NCBI GenBank assembly: GCA_030037645.1
Contig: JASHQI010000258.1
Coordinates: forward strand, 1 to 43,690
From: Xanthobacteraceae bacterium
GTDB taxonomy: Bacteria; Pseudomonadota; Alphaproteobacteria; Rhizobiales; Xanthobacteraceae
Direction: 5' to 3'
Length of the DNA stretch: 43,690 bases
Shown: positions 35,169 through 42,618 of the stretch, one piece after another
Position numbering within the stretch: position 1 is the stretch's first letter
Layout of the letters: every line of letters starts with the position of its first letter
Program-made: the position numbers and the translations under genes
The notes under the pieces: generated by a model
Seen by the model: the letters and a program-made list of their open reading frames with translations, nothing else
Told to the model about the DNA's origin: nothing
The model's database searches: none

Positions 35169-36587
35169 TCAGTCATTTCTTCGTCGCCGCATGATCTCGT
35201 CGAACCGCACGCGCACTTTCTCGATGACATCCTGCGGCGGCGACGAGACGATGCCCCGGAAGTGGGCCTTCCTGGTTGCGTCGATGAACAACTTCGAGGT
35301 CGTGCTGGCGACATAGCTCGACGGGTCGATCGGGCCGGTGCCGGTATTTTCGACGATGAACGAGTCGCGGCCGGGATCGACGCGCGTCGAAATCGCCCAG
35401 AAGACGTCGGTTACGTTATGAATGTCGATGTCGTCGTCGACCGCCACAATGTATTTCAGCCGCGGCATGAAATAGGTCAGCGCCAGCATGACATTGCGGA
35501 CATACATCGGGCGAATATTGTTGACCTGGACAATGCCCCAGAAGTCGCGCGCCAGCTCGGCCGGCCGGGCGACGTTGGTGACCATCGGAAAGCGCCGCCG
35601 CAACGCATCAAGCGCCACCGCATCTTCCAGCTCGCGCCAGAACGCGATGTTCTCATTGGGCGGCTTGCCGGCGAATGCTAGGTGCATGATCGGCTCGCGC
35701 CGCATGGTGATCGCCTTGACCGACCAGATCGGCGCCGGCCTCCGCTCGCTTTGATAGCCGGTAAATTCGTTGAACGGGCCTTCTTCGTCCGATTGACCAG
35801 TGTATTCGGTCTCAATGACGATTTCGGCGTCGGCGGGGATGTCAAGATCGATGGCAGCAGCTTTGGTGACCCGCAGCGGCGCGCAGCGCAGCGCGCCGGC
35901 AACGCCGACCTCGTCGTCGCCGAGCGGGAAATCCGATCCCGCCGCCAGATAAAGCAGCGGATCGGCGCCGAGCACGATCGCCATCGGGCAACCCTTGCCG
36001 ACATCCTCATAGAACAGCCGCTGCTGGTGGTCGGGCGCAATCTGGGCGAAGATCTCATTGCGACCGCGCACCATGTTGCGGTAGATGCCGGAGTTACGCC
36101 CCCATTTCGGATGCGCACCCATGTTTATGCCGGCCGAGATATAATTCCCGCCATCGCCGACGTTCCAGAACGGAATGGGGACGCGGCCGAGATCAACCTC
36201 GCGGCCCGTGAGTACGACTTGCTGGCAAGGCGCCTCGGATCCGACTACGCCGACCGGCGGAATGCGCCTACGCAGACGCTCGGCGATGACGCTGCTGAAC
36301 TCGGAAAGCGGCGCGCCCGCCGCCATGGCGATGCGCTGACGCGTGCCGAACAAATTCGCCAGAGCGGGAATATCGTAGCCCTTAATTGATTCGAACAGCA
36401 GCGCCGGCCCGGCCGCGTCTGCGGCAAGCCGGCAGTATGCACAGATCTCGTATTGCGGATCGACCTCGCCGGTGACGCGCACCAGCTCACCCGCGGCCTC
36501 AAGCTCATTCAGAAAATCCCGGAACGGATCCGGTCGTGGGGCCGGTCGTTCGCCACGCTGAAGAGCAACGGTCATCGGCCGCGTCAC
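35169..36587 (-). CDS. ubiD: UbiD-family prenylated-FMN decarboxylase, copy 2
   Basis: About 472 residues. It shows the UbiD active-site residues Arg170 (GIYRNMVRG) and the Glu269/Glu274 pair in EGPFNEFTGYQ. N-terminal PFRDFLNELEAAGELVRVTGEV and C-terminal DDDIDIHNVTDVFWAISTRVDP are typical of aromatic-acid UbiDs. The first start is a GTG at 36587 with an ATG four codons later at 36575; neither has a good ribosome site. It differs from copy 1 in length and wording, so the two probably act on different acids. It is followed by the TctA-TctB fusion and preceded by site D. Confidence 0.87.
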   Translation of the reverse strand: MTRPMTVALQRGERPAPRPDPFRDFLNELEAAGELVRVTGEVDPQYEICAYCRLAADAAGPALLFESIKGYDIPALANLFGTRQRIAMAAGAPLSEFSSVIAERLRRRIPPVGVVGSEAPCQQVVLTGREVDLGRVPIPFWNVGDGGNYISAGINMGAHPKWGRNSGIYRNMVRGRNEIFAQIAPDHQQRLFYEDVGKGCPMAIVLGADPLLYLAAGSDFPLGDDEVGVAGALRCAPLRVTKAAAIDLDIPADAEIVIETEYTGQSDEEGPFNEFTGYQSERRPAPIWSVKAITMRREPIMHLAFAGKPPNENIAFWRELEDAVALDALRRRFPMVTNVARPAELARDFWGIVQVNNIRPMYVRNVMLALTYFMPRLKYIVAVDDDIDIHNVTDVFWAISTRVDPGRDSFIVENTGTGPIDPSSYVASTTSKLFIDATRKAHFRGIVSSPPQDVIEKVRVRFDEIMRRRRND

Positions 36588-36728
36588 TGCCCGTGTTGCA
36601 TCCCGATCGCTCTAATTCCGACGACATATAAAAACGCACGGAATCGTCGCATCGCTGCGTCCGCCCCGCGGAAGCGGGCGTCGAAACTCGTCGTGTGGGT
36701 TTCGGACGGTAGTGGCCTGCAATCGCTG

Positions 36729-36743
36729 TGTCAATAAGCTAAC
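36729..36743 (+). promoter_or_regulatory. Putative shared operator, site D (before ubiD copy 2)
   Basis: TGTCAATAAGCTAAC matches site C at 12 of 15 positions. It stands about 140 bp upstream of ubiD copy 2, in an AT-rich patch. It is the weakest match to the 14-base core (9 of 14) but shares the TGTCAA lead-in with site C. Confidence 0.35.
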
Positions 36744-36862
36744 AAAAATCGTTATTTATTCTGCTCCCAAGCACGGTCGCGACGACGTGTCGACGCGAGT
36801 TTTTTTCCAGCGCACCGGCGTGGCGTCCGCCGCCGCGCTCCACCGGGACCATCGGCGCGACT

Positions 36863-36986
36863 AGAGCGCCATCCGTTCAGATTGAAACGATATGGCGCTC
36901 TGGCATTTTAACGGAGCATGATCTTCTCGGAAAGCTGGTGCTCAGCCTCGGGGCAAGTCCGAGCGCAGGCATTTTCGGGACCATTC
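36863..36986. repeat. Bradyrhizobium-type intergenic repeat, copy 2, with a flanking inverted repeat
   Basis: The first part, 36863-36901, has perfect arms AGAGCGCCAT and ATGGCGCTCT around a 19-base loop with a TTCAGATTGAAACGA run. The second, 36914-36986, begins GAGCATGATCTTCTCGGAAAGC and ends GCATTTTCGGGACCATTCC, matching copies at 13271-13344 and 41468-41530. Confidence 0.6.
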
Positions 36987-36990
36987 CGTA

Positions 36991-37007
36991 GGTGCACTAT
37001 ATGCACC
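36991..37007. promoter_or_regulatory. Palindromic operator candidate before the oxidoreductase operon
   Basis: GGTGCACTATATGCACC has perfect 6 bp arms GGTGCA / TGCACC around CTATA. It is 85 bp upstream of the oxidoreductase start. It differs from the island motif and might bind the IclR protein encoded at 40665-41408; the form fits a dimeric regulator. Confidence 0.45.
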
Positions 37008-37091
37008 TGAGGTTCAAATATGTATTGCGCTCCCCCGGCGGTTGGCTCATTAGGTTTGCCGCTGTCTGAACACTCAGACGGAGGTACGGGA

Positions 37092-38099
37092 ATGAAAGCC
37101 GTCCCAGCCGAAATGGCCGCCGTCGAAATGTCGTCCGCCGGCGGGCCGGAAGTCCTGACGATCGGACGGCGTGCCGTGCCCAAGCCCGGCTCAGGCGAGG
37201 TTTTGATCAAGGTCCACGCCGCCGGCGTGAACGGACCGGACATCGTGCAGCGCAAAGGGCTTTATCCGCCGCCGGCCGGTGCGTCCGATCTGCTCGGACT
37301 GGAGGTTGCCGGCGAGATTGTGGCGATCGGCGACGGCGCTTCGCGCTGGAAGTCCGGCGACCTCGTCACCGCGCTGACGAATGGCGGCGGATACGCGGAA
37401 TATTGCGCCGTCGATGGGCGCCACTGCCTGCCCATCCCTGGAGGAGTTTCAGTTCGCGATGCGGCGGCCCTGCCCGAAACGTTCTTCACGGTGTGGAGCA
37501 ACATCTTCGACGGCGCCCGGCTGCGGTCAGGCGAGACGCTGCTCGTGCATGGTGGCGCCGGCGGCATCGGCAGCACGGCGATTGCGCTCGGCAAGGCGTT
37601 CGGCGCCAAGGTCATCGCGACCGACAGCCCCGAGCATCGCTGCACGTTTTGCCGCGAGAGCGGCGCCGACCGCGTGATCGACTTCAAGACCGAGGATTTC
37701 GTCGAGACCGTCCGTAAGGAAGGCGGCGCCAATGTCATCCTCGATATCGTTGGCGGTCCCTACGTCGAGAAGAATATCAAGGCCGCGTCACCGGACGCCC
37801 GGATTGTCCAGCTCGCGTTCAATCTCGGCTCGAAGATCGAAATCAATCTCATGCCGATCATGTTGAAGCGTCTGATCTATACCGGGTCGACGCTGCGCAG
37901 CCGGCCGGCCGATTACAAGGCGCGAATGGCGGCGGCGCTCGAAGAAAAAGTCTGGCCGATCATCGCGCAGGGCAAGATCAGGATCGCGACACGTCAGACC
38001 TTTCCGCTCGACAGGGCGGCTGAAGCGCACGCGCTGATGGAGCAAGCCGGCCACATCGGCAAGATCCTCCTGGTCACGGACGAAGGTGCTCGCTCATGA
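37092..38099 (+). CDS. Quinone oxidoreductase / zinc-less alcohol dehydrogenase family (MDR)
   Basis: A 335-residue enzyme of the medium-chain dehydrogenase/reductase superfamily, quinone oxidoreductase type. The start MKAVPAEMAAVEM at 37092 has GGAGG nine bases upstream. The N-terminal domain has VHAAGVNGPDIVQRKGLYPPP and LGLEVAGEIVAIG; the NADPH domain has LLVHGGAGGIGSTAIALGKAFGAKVIATDSPEH with the nucleotide-binding pattern GAGGIGS. The zinc ligands of alcohol dehydrogenases are lacking. It reduces an enone, quinone or enoyl substrate with NADPH. Its stop overlaps the CoA-transferase start (ATGA). Confidence 0.85.
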   Translation: MKAVPAEMAAVEMSSAGGPEVLTIGRRAVPKPGSGEVLIKVHAAGVNGPDIVQRKGLYPPPAGASDLLGLEVAGEIVAIGDGASRWKSGDLVTALTNGGGYAEYCAVDGRHCLPIPGGVSVRDAAALPETFFTVWSNIFDGARLRSGETLLVHGGAGGIGSTAIALGKAFGAKVIATDSPEHRCTFCRESGADRVIDFKTEDFVETVRKEGGANVILDIVGGPYVEKNIKAASPDARIVQLAFNLGSKIEINLMPIMLKRLIYTGSTLRSRPADYKARMAAALEEKVWPIIAQGKIRIATRQTFPLDRAAEAHALMEQAGHIGKILLVTDEGARS

Positions 38100-39301
38100 G
38101 CGCCGCTGCCGCGCCGCCATTGCAGGGCATCCGTGTCCTGGAGCTGGGCCATATCGTCGCCGGCCCGGTCACCGCCATGATTCTCGCGGAGCTCGGCGCG
38201 GACGTCATCAAGGTCGAACGTCCGGGCGCCGGCGATCAGGCGCGCTACAGCCGCGGCAATCAGGGTTACTTTCTTGCCTTCAACTCATGCAAGCGCAGCG
38301 TCACCATCGATCTGAAGAGCGATGCCGGGCGTGCCGCCTTCCTCAAGCTTGTCGCCACCGCCGACGTTGTCGTCGATAACTACGCTCCGGGCGTCCTGGA
38401 GCGTCTCGGCCTCACCTACTCTGCTCTCAGCAGAGCCAATCCTCGGATCGTAACTTGCGGTATCCGTGGCTTTCTTCCAGGGCCATACGGCGATCGCAAC
38501 CTTCTGGACGAGCCGGCGCAGATGATGGGCGGTCTCGCCTATATGACCGGGCCGCCCGGCATGCCGCTGCGTGCCGGCGCCTCCGTCATCGATATCACCG
38601 GCGCCATGTTTTCCGTGATCGGAATCCTATCGGCGCTGCTCCGGCGCGAGCGCACCGGCTGCGGTGACGACATCAAAACCGGCCTCTTTGAGACCGTCGT
38701 TTTTGTCGTAGCGCAGCATATCGCCAAGTCCGGCATTTCTGGCGAGGTGCCCCCGCCCATGACCGAGCGAGGCGCCGGCAAGGATCTCGGATGGGGCATC
38801 TACCGGGTGTTCGAGACCAAGGATCGGCGCCACGTCTTCATCGGCGTAACAAGCGACAATCAATGGCGGTCGTTCTGTCAGGAGTTCGGCCTGGACGATC
38901 TTTGGGCGGAACCGGCGCTGCGCACCAATTCCGGCCGCCGCGCCGAATATGATCGGTTGACGCGAAGGACCGAAAATCTGGTGCGAACGATGAATTGGCA
39001 CGAGATTATCGCCCACCTCGAACACGCCAACATCCCTCACGCACCGGTCAACACGCCGGCCGATTTGTTCGATCACCCGCAGCTCCTTGCCCGCAACCAT
39101 TTGACCCGACTCGAAGCGCCGGACGGAACCTCATCGCCGATTCCCGGGCTGCCGATCGAGTTCGACAGGGCGCGCCGGCGCCAGCTCAGCAATCCGCCAA
39201 AATTAGGCGAACACAGCGGATCCATACTGGGGGAGATCGGCTATTCGCCGGACGAGATCGAGCGGCTCACCCGCATCCCCGATCCTGATATTGCAGCATA
39301 G
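38096..39301 (+). CDS. Family III CoA-transferase (CaiB/BaiF type)
   Basis: A 401-residue enzyme. The family start LQGIRVLELGHIVAGPVTAMILAELGADVIKVERPGAGD is clear. The catalytic aspartate should be the one in NLLDEPAQMMGG, in the usual place after GPYGDR. The later blocks VIDITGAMFSVIGILSALLRRERTG, IYRVFETKDRR and IPHAPVNTP are standard. It transfers CoA between carboxylic acids, which would start CoA-linked breakdown of the ring-opened product. It is translationally coupled to the oxidoreductase and followed by a hotdog-fold hydratase, so the three genes form one operon. The donor and acceptor acids are not known. Confidence 0.88.
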   Translation: MSAAAAPPLQGIRVLELGHIVAGPVTAMILAELGADVIKVERPGAGDQARYSRGNQGYFLAFNSCKRSVTIDLKSDAGRAAFLKLVATADVVVDNYAPGVLERLGLTYSALSRANPRIVTCGIRGFLPGPYGDRNLLDEPAQMMGGLAYMTGPPGMPLRAGASVIDITGAMFSVIGILSALLRRERTGCGDDIKTGLFETVVFVVAQHIAKSGISGEVPPPMTERGAGKDLGWGIYRVFETKDRRHVFIGVTSDNQWRSFCQEFGLDDLWAEPALRTNSGRRAEYDRLTRRTENLVRTMNWHEIIAHLEHANIPHAPVNTPADLFDHPQLLARNHLTRLEAPDGTSSPIPGLPIEFDRARRRQLSNPPKLGEHSGSILGEIGYSPDEIERLTRIPDPDIAA

Positions 39302-39467
39302 CGACGATGACAAAGATGACCGCATTGACGAGAAGTCAGGCCCGTCAAACCAGAGGACCTACCGGCGGCGATATTGATCGTGGGGCACGCACGCATGAAT
39401 TCCGGCTGCAAGTCGATGTCCGGCAGAGCCCCCGCTGGCACACCCGGCCGAATCCAAGGAGGCGTTG

Positions 39468-40586
39468 ATGAGCACGGTCGTCGAGCAATCCCCGATGGAA
39501 GAGGTTGATCGCCGGATCGATCAATGGGTCGAAGCCACCAAGAAGCTCACGGGCACCATCGTGGAAGAGCGCAAACCGTGGCTCGAGAACATCAGCGAGG
39601 AGAACATCCGCCATTTCGCGCAGGGCACCGACGACCAGAATCCGCTGTGGCTTGACCCGGCCGTCGCGGCAAAAACGCGATGGGGCGGCATCATTGCGCC
39701 GCCAGCGATGGTCTTTGCAAACCGGTATCCGATCCTGCACGGAGCGCCGATGGTGGCGCCTCTGGCCTCGTTGATCGGAGGCGTCGAGGCCGAATTCAAT
39801 CAACCCGTCCGGCCGGGCGACCGCCTGAGCTCCGAGCCGCGGCAGAAGGATTTCTACGAGAAACGCAACAAGGAAGGCCGTCGGCTCAATTTCGTCATTT
39901 CGGAGGTGACATACCGGAACCAGAAGAGCGAGCCGGTCGCGACGGCGCGTGGCACGATGATCATGGCAACGCAGGTCGGCCTGCAGAAGATGATGGAGCA
40001 TACCACGCCGCGATACTCGGACGCGGATCTGAAGCGGCTGGAGACCACCTGGCGCAACGAGTTTCGTCGCGGCAGCGCGACGCTCTACGCCGAGGACGTG
40101 ACGGTCGGGTCCGCGATCCCCGAAATCGTGCGTGGACCCTTCACCATCGGCGATCTCGTGGCGTGGAACGCCGCGATCGGCCCTTCCTACAAGGCCGGGA
40201 GTTGGGGTTATCTGGAGCTGAGCAAGGCCATGCACAGCGCGATGTTCAATCCGGTCACCAACTTCCCGGTAAAGTATTCGCAGCAGCACGAGGACTTCCA
40301 ACTGGCGGCGGGCCGCGGCATGCCGGCGCCGTTCGACAACGGAGTGATGCGGTTTGCCTGGACGGCGCCGCTCATCACCAACTGGATGGGCTTTGACGGC
40401 TGGCTGCGACGTCTGAACGTCACCGTGCGCCGGCCCGGGCTGTACGGCGACTTGACGACCTATTCCGCCCAAGTCACCGAAAAGAACGACGCCACCGGCG
40501 TCGTCAAGCTGAAGATTTCAGGTCGCCAGCAAGATGGATCAGAGACGACCGGTGGCGAAGCCGAAGTCGTCCTGCCGCGCAAATGA
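39468..40586 (+). CDS. MaoC / FAS1-like double hotdog hydratase
   Basis: A 372-residue protein with two hotdog-type parts. Residues about 40-170 form a FAS1-like dehydratase N-terminal domain (ISEENIRHFAQGTDDQNPLWLD, GGIIAPPAMVF, VRPGDRLSS). Residues about 200-370 form a MaoC-like second half (GPFTIGDLVAWNAAIG, LITNWMGFDGWLRRLNVTVRRP). Such proteins usually hydrate or dehydrate a short-chain acyl-CoA; mesaconyl-CoA hydratases are related. AAGGAGG before the ATG at 39468 sets the start. It follows the CoA-transferase by 166 bp with no strong terminator between, so it may share the transcript. Confidence 0.78.
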   Translation: MSTVVEQSPMEEVDRRIDQWVEATKKLTGTIVEERKPWLENISEENIRHFAQGTDDQNPLWLDPAVAAKTRWGGIIAPPAMVFANRYPILHGAPMVAPLASLIGGVEAEFNQPVRPGDRLSSEPRQKDFYEKRNKEGRRLNFVISEVTYRNQKSEPVATARGTMIMATQVGLQKMMEHTTPRYSDADLKRLETTWRNEFRRGSATLYAEDVTVGSAIPEIVRGPFTIGDLVAWNAAIGPSYKAGSWGYLELSKAMHSAMFNPVTNFPVKYSQQHEDFQLAAGRGMPAPFDNGVMRFAWTAPLITNWMGFDGWLRRLNVTVRRPGLYGDLTTYSAQVTEKNDATGVVKLKISGRQQDGSETTGGEAEVVLPRK

Positions 40587-40664
40587 GAGGCCGGCCACGA
40601 ACAGAGTGCGCGAATCGTGCGGCCTCGACCGCCTGTGGCGGCCCGCAGCGGCGGTGACTAACCG

Positions 40665-41408
40665 ATGAGAATTTCGAGCACCGTGACCAAGGCGTTACTG
40701 GTGCTCGACCAGTTTCTCGACGGCTCGCCGGAATTCACCGTGACTCAGATCGCGGCGCGCACCGGAATTCACAAGACGACCGTGCTTCGCCTGTGCGTCA
40801 GTCTTGAGAAAGTCGGTTTCCTGCAGCGCGAGCCGAGCAGAGCATATCAGATCGGCCCCAAGGTGTGGCAGCTTGCGCAAATGTATCGACGCAATTTCCG
40901 CCTTGAGGATCTGGTGCGGCCGCGGCTCGCAGCGCTGCGCGACGCGACCGGCGAAAGCGTTTCATTCTACGTCGTGGAAGGTGACGAGCGGGTCTGCCTG
41001 TTTCGCGAGAACTCGAGGTTTGCCGTGCGCCATCACTTGGATGAAGGCGTGCGCCTTCCGCTCGATCGCGGCGTGGTCGGGCGCGTGCTGATGGCCTATC
41101 TGGGCGCGCGCGGCGCGAGCTTCGATAAGATCCGCGACGGCGGCCATCTTACCGCTCAAGGCCGCGAGCCGGACACGACGTCGGTATCGGTACCATTGCT
41201 TGATTTTCAGGGCCGCCTGCGCGGCGCGCTGGTTGTCTCCGGCCCCTCGTTCCGGTTCGAACACAAGGCGGCGGAGCGGGCTCTCAAACTGCTGCGCGAT
41301 GCTGCGATAGAGATCAGCAAGTCGTTGCCGCCAACGGTCGAAGATGGCGTGCGACGGGCGATCAAGGATAGACTTCGATCGCAGCGGCTGCCGGCTTTGC
41401 CGAACTGA
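40665..41408 (+). CDS. IclR-family transcription regulator
   Basis: A 247-residue regulator. The N-terminal winged helix (VTKALLVLDQFLDGSPEFTVTQIAARTGIHKTTVLRLCVSLEKVGFLQREPSRAYQIGPKVWQLA, given here only as its general region, residues 8-70) leads into the IclR effector domain with VRPRLAALRDATGESVSFYVVEGDERVC and LDRGVVGRVLMAY. IclR proteins respond to small acids from aromatic catabolism. It ends the oxidoreductase-CoA-transferase-hydratase cluster and probably controls it, possibly through the palindrome at 36991-37007. Confidence 0.87.
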   Translation: MRISSTVTKALLVLDQFLDGSPEFTVTQIAARTGIHKTTVLRLCVSLEKVGFLQREPSRAYQIGPKVWQLAQMYRRNFRLEDLVRPRLAALRDATGESVSFYVVEGDERVCLFRENSRFAVRHHLDEGVRLPLDRGVVGRVLMAYLGARGASFDKIRDGGHLTAQGREPDTTSVSVPLLDFQGRLRGALVVSGPSFRFEHKAAERALKLLRDAAIEISKSLPPTVEDGVRRAIKDRLRSQRLPALPN

Positions 41409-41467
41409 TCGATCGCCTCACCCACAACCGCCGCCTGCTTCGCGAAGAGACTTGATGGATCTTCGTC

Positions 41468-41530
41468 CTTTTCGGAAAGCCGGTATCCATCCTCGGGTCA
41501 AGTCCGAGGACAGGCTTTTTCCGGATCATG
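41468..41530. repeat. Bradyrhizobium-type intergenic repeat, copy 3
   Basis: TTTTCGGAAAGCCGGTATCC and GGCTTTTTCCGGATCATG are opposed arms around CCTCGGGTCAAGTCCGAGGA, which itself pairs as TCGG / CCGA. It matches the repeat copies at 13271 and 36914 in the TTTTCCGGATCATG end. It lies between the IclR and ribbon-helix-helix genes; no gene is seen in 41409-41728. Confidence 0.6.
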
Positions 41531-41677
41531 TTCTTTGGGTGCTATCGCGGGCGACGGATCGCAGGCTGGTAAGCAGGCAAGAGTCCCCCAAAAGAACCTT
41601 GGTCACCAGGGTGTCGCTGGCGCCGGCTTCTCAAACACCGACGATCGTTTTCTGGCCAAGACTCGATTGAACCCGGA

Positions 41678-41708
41678 TTACTTCCGATAAGTCCCTTTCC
41701 GGAAGTAA
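41678..41708. promoter_or_regulatory. Inverted repeat after the ribbon-helix-helix gene
   Basis: TTACTTCCG (41678-41686) and CGGAAGTAA (41700-41708) are perfect 9 bp arms with a 13-base spacer. It is 20 bp beyond the stop of the minus-strand gene at 41729. A terminator or regulator-binding site are both possible. Confidence 0.4.
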
Positions 41709-41728
41709 CGAACTTCAGCGCCCGCCGG

Positions 41729-41914
41729 CTACTTCTTGAGCCCCTGCTCTATCAGCGCGCGGATCGCTTGGGATCGCGTCGATTGGCAGTCGCGCGCCCA
41801 GCGATCTACCGCGGCGATCAGTTCATCCGGCAACCTGACAGTCCTGACGGGATCGCGCCCGGTCGCAGGCCGGCCCCGGGAGCGTTTCTTTTTTGGTATT
41901 ACCCTTATTGACAT
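41729..41914 (-). CDS. Ribbon-helix-helix DNA-binding protein (antitoxin-like)
   Basis: A small protein of about 61 residues. The ribbon-helix-helix part is clear: a beta strand VRTVRLPDELIAAVDRWARDC and the helix pair around TRSQAIRALIEQG, preceded by a basic arm (PKKKRSRGRPATG). Such proteins are usually antitoxins or plasmid/phage regulators. The ATG at 41914 is preferred to 41971 because the conserved part starts near it. GGTAATACC and a nearby GATACCAAT around its start may be its operator. No toxin gene is seen beside it; the next gene is a broken integrase. Confidence 0.72.
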   Translation of the reverse strand: MSIRVIPKKKRSRGRPATGRDPVRTVRLPDELIAAVDRWARDCQSTRSQAIRALIEQGLKK

Positions 41915-41941
41915 TTCGATTATTGGTATCACATAAAATCG

Positions 41942-42198
41942 ATGAGAAGTGAAGCTCTGTCGTCCCACCATGTCCCGGCGTTAAGGTCCTCGCAACGGAA
42001 CGCGACACCGACAACGAATTCCCGCTCGGCCGACCTCATTGGGCTTGCCGAGGCAGCGACGTATGCGCGGGCGGAAAAGGCGGCTGCCACTCAAAGAGCC
42101 TACCACTCCGATTTCGACATCTTCCGTAGTTGGTGTGAAGAAAGGAACGTGCCTCCCCTTCCCTCCACACCACAGACCGTCGCGGCGTTCCTTCGGTC
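41942..42198 (+). pseudogene. Truncated tyrosine integrase (N-terminal domain only)
   Basis: Only the SAM-like N-terminal domain remains: a leader, then LIGLAEAATYARAEKAAATQRAYHSDFDIFRSWCEE and VPPLPSTPQTVAAFL, the opening of a XerC/D-type integrase that binds core DNA. The catalytic domain is missing. The reading continues to 42238 but is no longer integrase-like after about 42198, where a hipA reading begins in another frame. It is divergent from the ribbon-helix-helix gene by 27 bp. Confidence 0.75.
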
Positions 42199-42618
42199 CG
42201 CCCCGAGATCGACATTGCGCGCTTTTTCCGGCGCCTGATCGCGTTCGTGCTTGTCGGGAACTGCGATGCGCATCTGAAGAATTTCTCGTTGCTCGAAACC
42301 CCGGATGGCCTCCGCCTTTCGCCCGCCTACGATATCGTCAACACGGCGTTCTATGACGGGTTCGACCAGAACATCGCGCTCTCCCTCGACGGCAGGAAGC
42401 CGAACCTCGAACAGATCAGCCGAGACCTGCTGCAGAAATTCGGGCGCAGCATCGGGCTTTCGACGCGCGTGGTGGATCAGATTTTCGCCGATCTGCAAGC
42501 CCGCGCGCGGCGCGGCGCCCGTCTTCTGCAACCGCCGGCGGGCGAGCCGCCGGACGGCTTTGTCCACCGCCATTCTGAAATCGTGAGCCGAACATGCCTG
42601 CGGATTCTGGGAGAATAA
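42199..42618 (+). pseudogene. hipA: Truncated hipA (C-terminal kinase part)
   Basis: About 140 codons of a HipA-type serine/threonine kinase toxin. From VRPEIDIARFFRRLIAFVLVG it runs into NCDAHLKNFSLLE, which holds the catalytic Asp and Asn pair, then LSPAYDIVNTAFYDG, the metal-binding Asp segment. HipA proteins are usually about 400 residues, so the N-terminal half is gone. A GTG at 42247 is available as a start but would leave a protein unlikely to fold. The fused upstream part is an integrase fragment, so a deletion joined the two. The HTH gene at 42594 overlaps its end. Confidence 0.72.

Larger units (their letters stand above)
36588..37091. other. Long divergent intergenic region with repeats and operators
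   Basis: This gap separates ubiD copy 2 (minus) from the oxidoreductase operon (plus). It holds site D (36729-36743), a perfect 10 bp inverted repeat AGAGCGCCAT / ATGGCGCTCT (36863-36901), a repeat copy (36914-36986) and a palindrome (36991-37007). No gene is supported in it. Confidence 0.6.

Noticed and set aside
39302-39467. Small gene between the CoA-transferase and hydratase genes
   Set aside because: Short frames are present but none has a ribosome site or a recognisable pattern.
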